DNA of 5,267 bases from Candidatus Omnitrophota bacterium (GCA_018818505.1 JAHIRR010000299.1:1-5267), one strand, 5' to 3'. Positions 1-5,215 are shown, counted from the stretch's first letter. Notes: generated by a model not told the origin, from the sequence alone. Numbers and translations: made by a program.

Positions 1-134
1 AAGAGGCCGCAAAGATCCTTGAGCTCGTGCGATACGCCAATGTGCACACGCAGCAGCCTCTAACAAACGACGAGCTTAAGTTCATAGCCAAATACCCGGA
101 TATAGCGAAGCAGATTTTCAAAGTAGATCCATAG
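1..134 (+). CDS. 3' end of a gene, possibly an isopropylmalate/homocitrate synthase-type enzyme (partial)
   Basis: An open frame enters from the left edge (codons begin at base 3) and ends at TAG 132-134, giving the last 43 residues of a protein whose start lies outside the window. The visible part is mostly helical and charged, with the string PLTNDELKFIAKYP followed by a short tail ending FKVDP. I recall a similar arrangement, a helix, then a 'pLTddEL' turn, then a final helix, at the C-terminus of 2-isopropylmalate/homocitrate synthase-type (DRE-TIM metallolyase) proteins, but no catalytic motif lies in this fragment, so the assignment is an impression from the tail only. That this is real coding sequence is better supported: the frame is open to the edge, on the same strand as purA, and stops just before an intergenic palindrome. 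Any other protein with a short helical C-terminus remains possible. Confidence 0.5.
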   Translation, partial: EAAKILELVRYANVHTQQPLTNDELKFIAKYPDIAKQIFKVDP

Positions 135-144
135 ACCCGCAAAA

Positions 145-189
145 CCTAAAGTAGACAAAACAGTCACTGTCTGTTTTGTCTACTTTAGG
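145..189. repeat. 45-base perfect palindrome (copy 1), upstream of purA
   Basis: Two 19-base arms, 145-163 (starting CCTAAAGTAGAC) and 171-189, are exact reverse complements around the 7-base spacer TCACTGT. A 41-base stretch of it (148-188) recurs identically at 5165-5205 upstream of uppS. It fills most of the gap between the upstream gene and purA and ends four bases before the purA ribosome binding site. As RNA it would form a long AU-rich hairpin. There is no T-tract after the right arm, so it does not look like an ordinary intrinsic terminator. An intergenic repeat family, possibly acting on leader RNA, is the best description. Confidence 0.9.
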
Positions 190-192
190 TGC

Positions 193-200
193 GGAAGGAG
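193..200 (+). promoter_or_regulatory. purA ribosome binding site, decides the GTG start at 207
   Basis: GGAAGGAG is followed by the 6-base spacer AGTTTT and GTG at 207. This supports GTG 207 over the in-frame GTG at 189. The 189 codon lies at the last base of the palindrome's right arm, has no Shine-Dalgarno sequence, and would add six residues (MRKESF) in front of the conserved purA N-terminus. Confidence 0.85.
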
Positions 201-206
201 AGTTTT

Positions 207-1454
207 GTGTCTTGTACGATTGTAGTAGGAGCGCAGTGGGGCGATGAAGGTAAAGGTAAGATAATCGATATGCTTGCTGCTGATGCCGAGATAATAGTGC
301 GCTATCAGGGCGGCAATAACGCAGGCCATACTGTAGTAGTGGGCGAGAACGAATTTATACTGCACCTTATTCCGTCAGGGGTCTTGCATAAAGGAAAGAC
401 CTGTATTATTGGAAATGGCGTTGTTGTCGATCCAGAGGCGCTTTTAAAAGAGATCGAGATGCTCAGGCTAAAGGGCATTACAGTAGATGACAATCTTCTC
501 ATAAGCGAGGCCGCGCATGTAATATTTCCCTATCATAAGGTGATCGATAAACGCCGTGGCGCAAAGATAGGCACTACAGGAAGAGGCATAGGCCCGTGTT
601 ACGTTGATAAGATGGCGCGCTGCGGCATACGCATGACAGATCTAGTAAACAAGGATTCCCTGAAGAAGAGATTACAGGCAAATCTGGAAGGCTCTTCAGA
701 ATTTAATTTTGAAAAAATCTATAGTCAATATCTGGATTATGGCAAAAAGATAAAAAAGTACCTGGCAAACGTGCCGGTTGTTTTACACGAGGCAATTGCC
801 AAGAAAAAGCGGATTTTGTTTGAAGGCGCGCAGGGTACGCTTCTCGATATCGATCACGGCACATACCCGTATGTCACTTCTTCCAATTCCACTGCTGGCG
901 GCGCATTGACAGGCACGGGCGTTGGCCCTACCAGGATAGACAAGGTCATAGGCGTTGTAAAGGCATATACAACAAGAGTCGGCGAGGGCCCGTTTCCAAC
1001 GCAGTTCAACGAAGACCTCATGGAAAAGATCAGGAGTAAGGGTAAGGAGTTTGGCGCTACTACTGGCAGGCCGCGCAGGTGCGGCTGGTTTGACGCAGTC
1101 ATTGTAAAACACGCTGTGATCATCAATGGCCTCAGCGAGATAGCAGTGACAAAACTCGATGTGCTTGACGAGATGGAAAAGATAAAGATCTGCACAGGCT
1201 ATAAATATAAAGGAAAGACATATAAGGATTTTCCCGCAGACATAGATGTATTGACAAATTGTGATCTTGTTTATGAAGAACATGAAGGCTGGATGCAGGA
1301 CATTACTTCTGTAAAAGAATACAAGGACCTACCAAAGAACGCAAAGGCCTATCTGGAACGCCTGTCAGAACTTCTGCAGGTTAAAATAGGCATAGTCTCA
1401 GTAGGCTCAAAGAGAAGACAAGCATTTGTTCGAGGCCGAACCTCGAACATCTAA
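207..1454 (+). CDS. purA: Adenylosuccinate synthetase
   Basis: PurA catalyses the GTP-dependent joining of IMP and aspartate to adenylosuccinate, the first committed step from IMP to AMP, in the cytoplasm. From the GTG at 207 the protein is 415 residues, slightly short of the usual roughly 430. It opens with VVGAQWGDEGKGK, the family's P-loop-like GTP site, placing catalytic Asp13 and, in GNNAGHT, His41 exactly at the E. coli positions. Further signatures follow in order: TTGRGIGP (IMP loop), EGAQGTLLDIDHGTYPYVTS (206-225), TRVGEGPFPT, ATTGRPRRCGWFD (284-296, the aspartate/GTP region), TKLDVLD, and the C-terminal SVGSKRRQ (398-405), corresponding to the family's SvGpdR guanine-binding segment. 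The last seven residues (RGRTSNI) are encoded by a palindromic repeat, so the native C-terminal tail has probably been replaced; the known active-site motifs lie before it. hppA starts 37 bases downstream, so the two may be co-transcribed. Confidence 0.98.
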   Translation: MSCTIVVGAQWGDEGKGKIIDMLAADAEIIVRYQGGNNAGHTVVVGENEFILHLIPSGVLHKGKTCIIGNGVVVDPEALLKEIEMLRLKGITVDDNLLISEAAHVIFPYHKVIDKRRGAKIGTTGRGIGPCYVDKMARCGIRMTDLVNKDSLKKRLQANLEGSSEFNFEKIYSQYLDYGKKIKKYLANVPVVLHEAIAKKKRILFEGAQGTLLDIDHGTYPYVTSSNSTAGGALTGTGVGPTRIDKVIGVVKAYTTRVGEGPFPTQFNEDLMEKIRSKGKEFGATTGRPRRCGWFDAVIVKHAVIINGLSEIAVTKLDVLDEMEKIKICTGYKYKGKTYKDFPADIDVLTNCDLVYEEHEGWMQDITSVKEYKDLPKNAKAYLERLSELLQVKIGIVSVGSKRRQAFVRGRTSNI

Positions 1455-1474
1455 GATGTTCGAGGTTCGGCCTC
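1427..1474. repeat. Palindromic repeat overlapping the purA stop codon
   Basis: Arms 1432-1452 and 1454-1474 are exact 21-base reverse complements around a single base (1453), a perfect 43-base palindrome beginning GAGGCCGAACCTCG. Within the left part, TGTTCGAGG (1427-1435) and CCTCGAACA (1441-1449) also pair around CCGAA, so two mutually exclusive hairpins are possible. The purA stop codon TAA (1452-1454) sits at the centre. No T-tract follows (AGGATTTAGG), so a Rho-independent terminator is unlikely. The hppA ribosome binding site AGGAG (1482-1486) lies eight bases after the right arm. Confidence 0.9.
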
Positions 1475-1491
1475 AGGATTTAGGAGTTTAG

Positions 1492-3582
1492 ATGTTATTT
1501 CTTGCACCTATCGGGTCTTTGATCGCGATATTTTTTGCTATTTTTCTTATATGTAAGATAATGCGGCAGGATGAAGGCACGCCCGAGATGAAGGAGATCG
1601 CTGGCTGGGTAAGAGAGGGCGCCTACGCGTATATAAAGAGACAATATTTAATAGTAGGCCTATTTTTCGCGATCGTATTCTGCGTCTTATTTTTTCTGTA
1701 TCTAAGAGGGTACCTTATAATATTCGTGCCATTCGCGTTTTTAACAGGCGGATTTTTCTCAGGGCTTTGCGGGTTTATCGGCATGGCCGTGGCTACGCGC
1801 GCGTCGAGCCGCACAGCTAGCGCAGCGCGCACCAGCTTGAACGGCGCGCTTAGCGTCGCGTTCTCAAGCGGCGCGGTCATGGGGCTCATGGTCGTGGGGC
1901 TCGGGCTCCTGGATCTGAGCATATGGTATTATTTTCTTGACTGGTATTATCGCGGACTCGAAGAAGCAGTCAGGATCCAGAATATCACTAGCACGATGCT
2001 AAATTTCGGCATGGGCGCAAGCTTCATGGCGCTCTTCGCGCGAGTTGGCGGCGGCATCTTTACTAAAGCCGCGGACGTGGGCGCAGATCTTGTCGGCAAG
2101 GTCGAGGCTGGCATACCTGAAGACGACCCGCGCAATCCTGCTGTGATCGCAGATAACGTCGGAGACAATGTCGGCGATGTCGCAGGCATGGGCGCGGACT
2201 TGTACGAGTCGTACGTCGGATCCATAGTCGCGACCATGGCATTAGGAGCAGCCGCGTTCGTGAGCTACGGACAGAGCCTTAAGGGTATCACAGTGCCGCT
2301 GGTCATGGCAGCTGTGGGCGTGGTCGCGAGTGTCATAGGCACGCTCTTTGTGCGCTCAGGCGAGAAGGCAGATCAGAGCGAGCTTCTCATGGCCTTGCGG
2401 AAAGGCGTGTTTACCAGCGCCGCGCTGGTCGCAGTCAGCTCATATTTTGTCATAAAATTCGTGCTCGGCATAGAATTTATAGGTGTGTATTGGGCGGTTC
2501 TCTCAGGCCTCATAGCAGGCATAGTAATGGGCCTCTCAACAGAATTTTTTACTTCAGCTAAATATTTGCCTACACGCACAGTTGTCAAATCCACAGCTAC
2601 AGGCCCAGCCACAGTAATTATAAGCGGACTTTCAGTCGGTATGCTCTCTACGATTATCCCCGTGACAGTGGTGGCGATCGCAATACTGGCAAGCTTTTAT
2701 CTTTCAGGCGGCGCAAAGGATTTTAATCTCGGGCTCTACGGGGTCGGTATATCAGCAGTCGGCATGCTCAGCACCCTGGGAATTACACTTGCGACAGATG
2801 CGTACGGACCTGTTGCGGACAATGCAGGAGGCAATGCAGAGATGTCTCATCAGCCGCCAGAGGTACGCAGCCGCACAGATGCCCTTGATACATTAGGCAA
2901 TACAACTGCTGCTACAGGCAAGGGTTTTGCCATTGGCTCTGCAGCGCTCTCAGCCCTTGCGCTCATAGCCGCATACAGGGAGCACATTCATATACTCGGC
3001 AGGACAGTGAACACAGATCTTATGAACCCGCGGCTATTGGCAGGCCTTTTTATAGGAGGCATGCTTCCATTTGCATTTTGCTCGCTTACAATGAGCGCGG
3101 TTGGCAGGGCTGCGTCAGGTGTTGTAATGGAAGTAAGGAGGCAATTTAAAGAGATAAAAGGATTGATGGAAGGAAGAGTGAAACCAGACTATGCGAAGTG
3201 CGTTAGTATTGTTACTACTAGTGCTCAGAAGGAGATGATAATCCCATCTCTTTTAGCAATACTTGCGCCAATTGTGGTCGGACTTTTAATGGGAATCGAA
3301 GCTGGAATCGGTCTTTTAGTGGGTGCGCTCGTTTCTGGTTTTGTGCTCGCGATCATGATGGCAAATTCAGGCGGCGCATGGGACAATGCGAAAAAATATA
3401 TTGAAAGCGGGCATGAGGGAGGGAAAGGTTCTATTTGTCACAAGGCAGCAGTGGTTGGCGACACAGTCGGCGACCCATTCAAGGACACCTCAGGCCCGTC
3501 CTTAAACATCCTGATAAAATTAATGTCCATGGTCTCGATCGTCTTTGCGTCATTTATCATAAGCAATGCTTTGTTCAAATAA
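1492..3582 (+). CDS. hppA: Membrane-bound ion-translocating pyrophosphatase, K+-dependent, probably Na+-type
   Basis: This 696-residue integral membrane enzyme hydrolyses cytoplasmic pyrophosphate and uses the energy to pump Na+ or H+ outward; the family has about 16 membrane helices. The start at ATG 1492 follows AGGAG by five bases and gives the usual N-terminus: one hydrophobic helix, then GTPEMKEIAGWVREGAYAYIKRQY. Substrate and Mg2+ ligands are present: DVGADLVGKVEAGIPEDDPRNP (D195-P216), DNVGDNVGD (221-229), DNAGGNAE (443-450), GGAWDNAKK (627-635) and GDTVGDPFKDTSGP (656-669). In GNTTAATGKG (469-478), Ala473 stands where K+-independent enzymes carry Lys, so K+ activation is expected. The ion-gate glutamate is in DLYESYVG (E239), the position seen in Na+-pumping members, not one helical turn later as in plant H+ pumps. 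Na+ pumping is therefore the likelier reading, but dual Na+/H+ pumping cannot be excluded. No defect is visible. Confidence 0.97.
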   Translation: MLFLAPIGSLIAIFFAIFLICKIMRQDEGTPEMKEIAGWVREGAYAYIKRQYLIVGLFFAIVFCVLFFLYLRGYLIIFVPFAFLTGGFFSGLCGFIGMAVATRASSRTASAARTSLNGALSVAFSSGAVMGLMVVGLGLLDLSIWYYFLDWYYRGLEEAVRIQNITSTMLNFGMGASFMALFARVGGGIFTKAADVGADLVGKVEAGIPEDDPRNPAVIADNVGDNVGDVAGMGADLYESYVGSIVATMALGAAAFVSYGQSLKGITVPLVMAAVGVVASVIGTLFVRSGEKADQSELLMALRKGVFTSAALVAVSSYFVIKFVLGIEFIGVYWAVLSGLIAGIVMGLSTEFFTSAKYLPTRTVVKSTATGPATVIISGLSVGMLSTIIPVTVVAIAILASFYLSGGAKDFNLGLYGVGISAVGMLSTLGITLATDAYGPVADNAGGNAEMSHQPPEVRSRTDALDTLGNTTAATGKGFAIGSAALSALALIAAYREHIHILGRTVNTDLMNPRLLAGLFIGGMLPFAFCSLTMSAVGRAASGVVMEVRRQFKEIKGLMEGRVKPDYAKCVSIVTTSAQKEMIIPSLLAILAPIVVGLLMGIEAGIGLLVGALVSGFVLAIMMANSGGAWDNAKKYIESGHEGGKGSICHKAAVVGDTVGDPFKDTSGPSLNILIKLMSMVSIVFASFIISNALFK

Positions 3583-3586
3583 AAAA

Positions 3587-3697
3587 TGTCATTGCGAGGT
3601 GCGAAGCCCCGCCCTTTGCAAACAAAGGGCGGGACGAAGCACCGAAGCAATCTCTCTTTTGAGATTGCTTCGCTCACTTCGGCCGCTCGCAATGACA
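3587..3697. repeat. TCATTGCGAG-type palindromic repeat, copy 1 (carries an extra internal hairpin)
   Basis: The element begins TGTCATTGCGAG (3587-3598) and ends with its reverse complement CTCGCAATGACA (3686-3697). The core is GAAGCAATCTC, a TCTTTT loop, and GAGATTGCTTC, identical to copy 2. It starts five bases after the hppA stop. The right arm (3661-3697) matches copy 2 (3791-3827) with one substitution, whereas the left arm differs because it holds an additional hairpin at 3608-3633. Repeats of this general form, with ATTGCGAG ends and a GAAGCAATC core, are common between genes of several uncultured lineages; that statement is from memory. No coding capacity is credible here. Confidence 0.9.
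3608..3633. repeat. GC-rich hairpin inside the left arm of palindrome copy 1
   Basis: CCCGCCCTTTG (3608-3618) and CAAAGGGCGGG (3623-3633) pair perfectly over 11 bases around the loop CAAA. GGTGC (3598-3602) and GCACC (3639-3643) can extend it across an internal loop. It is absent from copy 2 at the matching place, so it is either an insertion or a variant arm. No T-tract follows, so terminator activity is uncertain, although it is the first GC-rich stem after hppA (26 bases past the stop). Confidence 0.8.
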
Positions 3698-3699
3698 GT
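3692..3699. repeat. Left 8-base target-site duplication of the MITE
   Basis: ATGACAGT directly precedes the left terminal inverted repeat and recurs at 3857-3864 directly after the right one. The left copy includes the last bases of palindrome copy 1, showing that the element inserted at that palindrome's edge. Confidence 0.7.
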
Positions 3700-3856
3700 G
3701 TAATCGGTGAGTTATCGGGGGTAGATGAGACATAGCATAAACTTGTCATTGCGAGAAGGAGCGAAGCGACGACGAAGCAATCTCTCTTTTGAGATTGCTT
3801 CGCTCCCTTCGGCCGCTCGCAATGACACATGCACCCCCCGATAACTCACCGATTAC
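3700..3856. mobile_element. 157-base non-autonomous element (MITE) with IS66-like ends
   Basis: The first 22 bases (3700-3721, beginning GTAATCGGTGAGTTATC) and the last 22 (3835-3856, ending ACTCACCGATTAC) are perfect reverse complements. The element is flanked by 8-base direct repeats ATGACAGT (3692-3699 and 3857-3864). Inverted repeats starting 5'-GTAA with 8-base duplications are the established signature of the IS66 family of insertion sequences. The element is far too short to encode a transposase, so it would have been moved in trans by a full-length relative elsewhere. Its interior is 22 bases (3722-3743), then a complete copy of the TCATTGCGAG palindrome (3744-3827), then seven bases. 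The IS66 assignment rests on the ends and duplication length only. Confidence 0.75.
3744..3827. repeat. TCATTGCGAG-type palindromic repeat, copy 2, inside the MITE
   Basis: This 84-base unit starts TGTCATTGCGAG and ends CTCGCAATGACA. The central stem is CGAAGCAATCTC (3773-3784) with GAGATTGCTTCG (3791-3802) around the loop TCTTTT. The outer arms also pair, with mismatches between. It lacks the GC-rich hairpin of copy 1. Because it lies within the inverted repeats of the MITE, either the MITE carried it during transposition or it entered the MITE afterwards. Confidence 0.9.
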
Positions 3857-3864
3857 ATGACAGT
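3857..3864. repeat. Right 8-base target-site duplication of the MITE
   Basis: ATGACAGT directly follows the right inverted repeat and matches 3692-3699. A ninth base (G) also matches, but on the left that base belongs to the inverted repeat, so eight is the consistent length. Confidence 0.7.
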
Positions 3865-3875
3865 GTTCATTTCAC

Positions 3876-3904
3876 TTGACTTTATAGAGGTACGGTATTA
3901 TATT
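3876..3904 (+). promoter_or_regulatory. Sigma-70-type promoter for the OmpA-type lipoprotein gene
   Basis: TTGACT (3876-3881) and TATATT (3899-3904) are separated by 17 bases, each one base off the TTGACA/TATAAT consensus. Transcription would start near 3911, leaving a leader of only about 17 bases before the ATG at 3928, with ribosome binding site GGGAGG (3916-3921) and a 6-base spacer. The -35 lies 11 bases after the MITE's right target duplication, so the core promoter is intact but anything upstream of it was displaced by the insertion. Confidence 0.8.
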
Positions 3905-3927
3905 AAATACAAAAAGGGAGGTATCTC

Positions 3928-4659
3928 ATGACGCGCAAAAAAGCACAGTTTTTGTCAGTATTATTTGTAGTGTTGTTTTGCATTGCGGTCTCTGGATGCT
4001 CAGTAACGATCCAGAAGGGCCGTCGCAGCGATATGGAAAAGATAGAGTCGCTTGAGTACGAGATAGAGGCATTGAATGCCAGGCTCGCGCAGCTCCAGCA
4101 GGCAAAGGAGGATGAGATCTCAGAGCTTGATAATGCCAAGAAGCTTCTGGAAAACCAATTGAAAAGAGAGATAGGCGATAAAGAGGTGCGTCTGGAAATG
4201 GCTGAGAAGGGCCTTGCCATTATATTTTTATCAGAGGTTCTTTTTGATTCTGGAAAGACAGATATAAAAAAAGAGGCTAATCCTTCATTGGACAAGGTCA
4301 CCAAGGTGCTTAAGGAAAATCTGCCAGGCCGAGAGATAGGCATAAGCGGACACACAGATAATGAGCCAATAAAATATTCTGGATGGAAATCAAACTGGGA
4401 GCTTTCCACTGCAAGGGCCACAAGTGTTTTGCATTATCTGGTGGATGAAAGAGGTGTTGCTCCTGAAAAGGTCTCTGCTACCGGCCATGGAGAATATAAA
4501 CCAACCGCGTCCAATAATACGCCTGAAGGCCGCAGACAAAATAGGCGCGTTGAGATATTGGTGCTTCCGAATAACATGGAAAAGATCCAGGCAGACATGG
4601 ATAATATCGCAGAGAGAAAAAGAAAGATCCAGAAACAGCTCAAGAGATATAAGAAATAA
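3928..4659 (+). CDS. OmpA-domain (Pal/MotB C-terminal type) lipoprotein with coiled coil
   Basis: The 243-residue protein starts with a lipoprotein signal: basic MTRKK, a hydrophobic stretch, and lipobox VSGC with the acylated Cys at position 24. Residues about 35-90 are a charged heptad-rich coiled coil (KIESLEYEIEALNARLAQL). Residues about 100-212 are an OmpA-like peptidoglycan-binding domain: VLFDSGKTDI, SGHTDNEP (140-147), SNWELSTARA (155-164), TGHGEYKP and EGRRQNRRVEI (200-210). Asp144 and Arg163 probably correspond to the Asp/Arg pair that binds diaminopimelate in OmpA. A short, very basic helical tail (about 213-243) follows. The likely role is tethering a membrane to peptidoglycan. 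It has a coiled-coil linker and a MotB-like HTDNEPI loop, so it is not a plain Pal, and no neighbouring tolB or tolQR is seen. It is the first gene of a two-gene unit with its own promoter. Confidence 0.92.
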   Translation: MTRKKAQFLSVLFVVLFCIAVSGCSVTIQKGRRSDMEKIESLEYEIEALNARLAQLQQAKEDEISELDNAKKLLENQLKREIGDKEVRLEMAEKGLAIIFLSEVLFDSGKTDIKKEANPSLDKVTKVLKENLPGREIGISGHTDNEPIKYSGWKSNWELSTARATSVLHYLVDERGVAPEKVSATGHGEYKPTASNNTPEGRRQNRRVEILVLPNNMEKIQADMDNIAERKRKIQKQLKRYKK

Positions 4660-4679
4660 AAACTGGAGGGGGGGTAGGC

Positions 4680-5078
4680 ATGGATAAGAATAAACTTTAT
4701 TTAATAGCAGCGCCAGCAGTGGTAAGCCTTATTTGCATTGTCCTTGCAGTAAATGCAGCGAGTCTAGGCTCACAGCTAAATGCTGAGAGGGCCAAGGCAG
4801 CAGGGCTTAATGCGCAGGTGATTAGTTTAGCGGCGCAGTTAACTGGCCAAGCTGGTCAGGCAGGCATTATCAATGATCTTCAGAGTTCTTTAGACGCTGC
4901 AAGGATAGACGCGGACGCTGCAAGGAGAGACGCAGATGCTGTAAGGAGAGACGCGGATGCTGCGAGAAGAGATGCAGACGCTGCAAGCAGAGAGATAGAG
5001 GGTTTAAGGGCAGCTAACTCTGACCTTGAGGCAAGACTTAGTGCGCAAGCAGCTGCACTTGTTCCTGCAGCAGAATAG
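4680..5078 (+). CDS. Small membrane-anchored or exported alanine-rich coiled-coil protein
   Basis: This 132-residue protein of unrecognised family starts at ATG 4680, 20 bases after the lipoprotein stop. The ribosome binding site GGAGG (4665-4669) sits in a G-rich run and is spaced about 10 bases from the start. MDKNK is followed by a hydrophobic helix (about 6-26). AVNA at 23-26 could be a signal-peptidase I site, so the protein may be either anchored or released. From residue 27 on it is a predicted coiled coil rich in Ala, Gln, Asp and Arg. Residues 72-106 are five consecutive seven-residue units of type DAARRDA, encoded by 21-base repeats. The tail (LSAQAAALVPAAE) is hydrophobic and ends in a short Ala-rich stretch. 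A periplasmic structural or spacer role beside the OmpA-type lipoprotein is an inference from co-transcription and coiled-coil content. No catalytic motif is visible. Confidence 0.85.
   Translation: MDKNKLYLIAAPAVVSLICIVLAVNAASLGSQLNAERAKAAGLNAQVISLAAQLTGQAGQAGIINDLQSSLDAARIDADAARRDADAVRRDADAARRDADAASREIEGLRAANSDLEARLSAQAAALVPAAE
4893..4997 (+). repeat. Five 21-base tandem repeats coding heptads
   Basis: The DNA encodes DAARIDA, DAARRDA, DAVRRDA, DAARRDA and DAASREI in succession. The middle three units differ mostly at third codon positions, so the array is fairly recent but already diverging. The 7-residue period equals the coiled-coil heptad, so copy-number change would lengthen or shorten the rod without breaking phase. 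Confidence 0.85.
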
Positions 5079-5097
5079 CGGCATAGAATAATCTTCT

Positions 5098-5158
5098 GGG
5101 TTAAAAAAAGACGCGAATTGCGCTTTTTCAAAAAGTCATTCGCGTTTTTTTATAACCC
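5098..5158. terminator. Strong intrinsic terminator after the coiled-coil gene
   Basis: Left arm 5098-5118 and right arm 5138-5158 pair over 21 positions with one A-A mismatch and one G-T wobble. The core is ACGCGAAT/ATTCGCGT, followed by a run of seven T (5145-5151). The left arm contains a run of seven A, so it could also act on the opposite strand. The loop holds a smaller CTTTTT/AAAAAG pairing. It begins 19 bases after the stop codon and separates the lipoprotein/coiled-coil unit from uppS. Confidence 0.85.
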
Positions 5159-5160
5159 CC

Positions 5161-5205
5161 CTGAAAAGTAGACAAAACAGTCACTGTCTGTTTTGTCTAC
5201 TTTAG
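5161..5205. repeat. Palindromic repeat (copy 2), upstream of uppS
   Basis: The perfect arms are 5165-5180 and 5188-5203 (16 bases each) around TCACTGT. CT 5161-5162 and AG 5204-5205 can add two pairs across a two-base bulge. Bases 5165-5205 are identical to 148-188 upstream of purA. The uppS ribosome binding site GGAG (5207-5210) follows directly, the same arrangement as at purA. Confidence 0.9.
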
Positions 5206-5215
5206 CGGAGTGCAG

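Noticed and set aside
145..189. Riboswitch upstream of purA
   Set aside because: It is a simple perfect hairpin with no purine-aptamer features, and the same sequence precedes the unrelated uppS.
189..206. Alternative purA start at GTG 189
   Set aside because: It is within the last base of the palindrome and lacks a Shine-Dalgarno sequence, while GTG 207 has GGAAGGAG at ideal spacing and gives the expected PurA N-terminus with D13 and H41 at E. coli positions.
783..1283. A 166-codon open frame on the minus strand inside purA
   Set aside because: It is fully antisense to the highly conserved purA coding region and has no family features.
1432..1474. Palindrome after purA as a Rho-independent terminator
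   Set aside because: The stem is long but no T-run follows, and the hppA ribosome binding site is only eight bases away. A repeat element explains it better.
3435..3662. A 75-codon plus-strand open frame overlapping the hppA end
   Set aside because: It overlaps essential hppA motifs in another frame and then runs into the palindrome, with no ribosome binding site.
3438..3830. A 130-codon open frame on the minus strand across the repeat region
   Set aside because: Most of it is the TCATTGCGAG palindromes read in one frame, giving repetitive strings of the LLAMT type, and the remainder is antisense to the hppA 3' end. There is no ribosome binding site and no recognisable domain.
3587..3856. 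A CRISPR array or tandem repeat array between hppA and the lipoprotein gene
   Set aside because: There are only two copies, they are palindromic and of unequal length, with no regular spacers and no cas genes.
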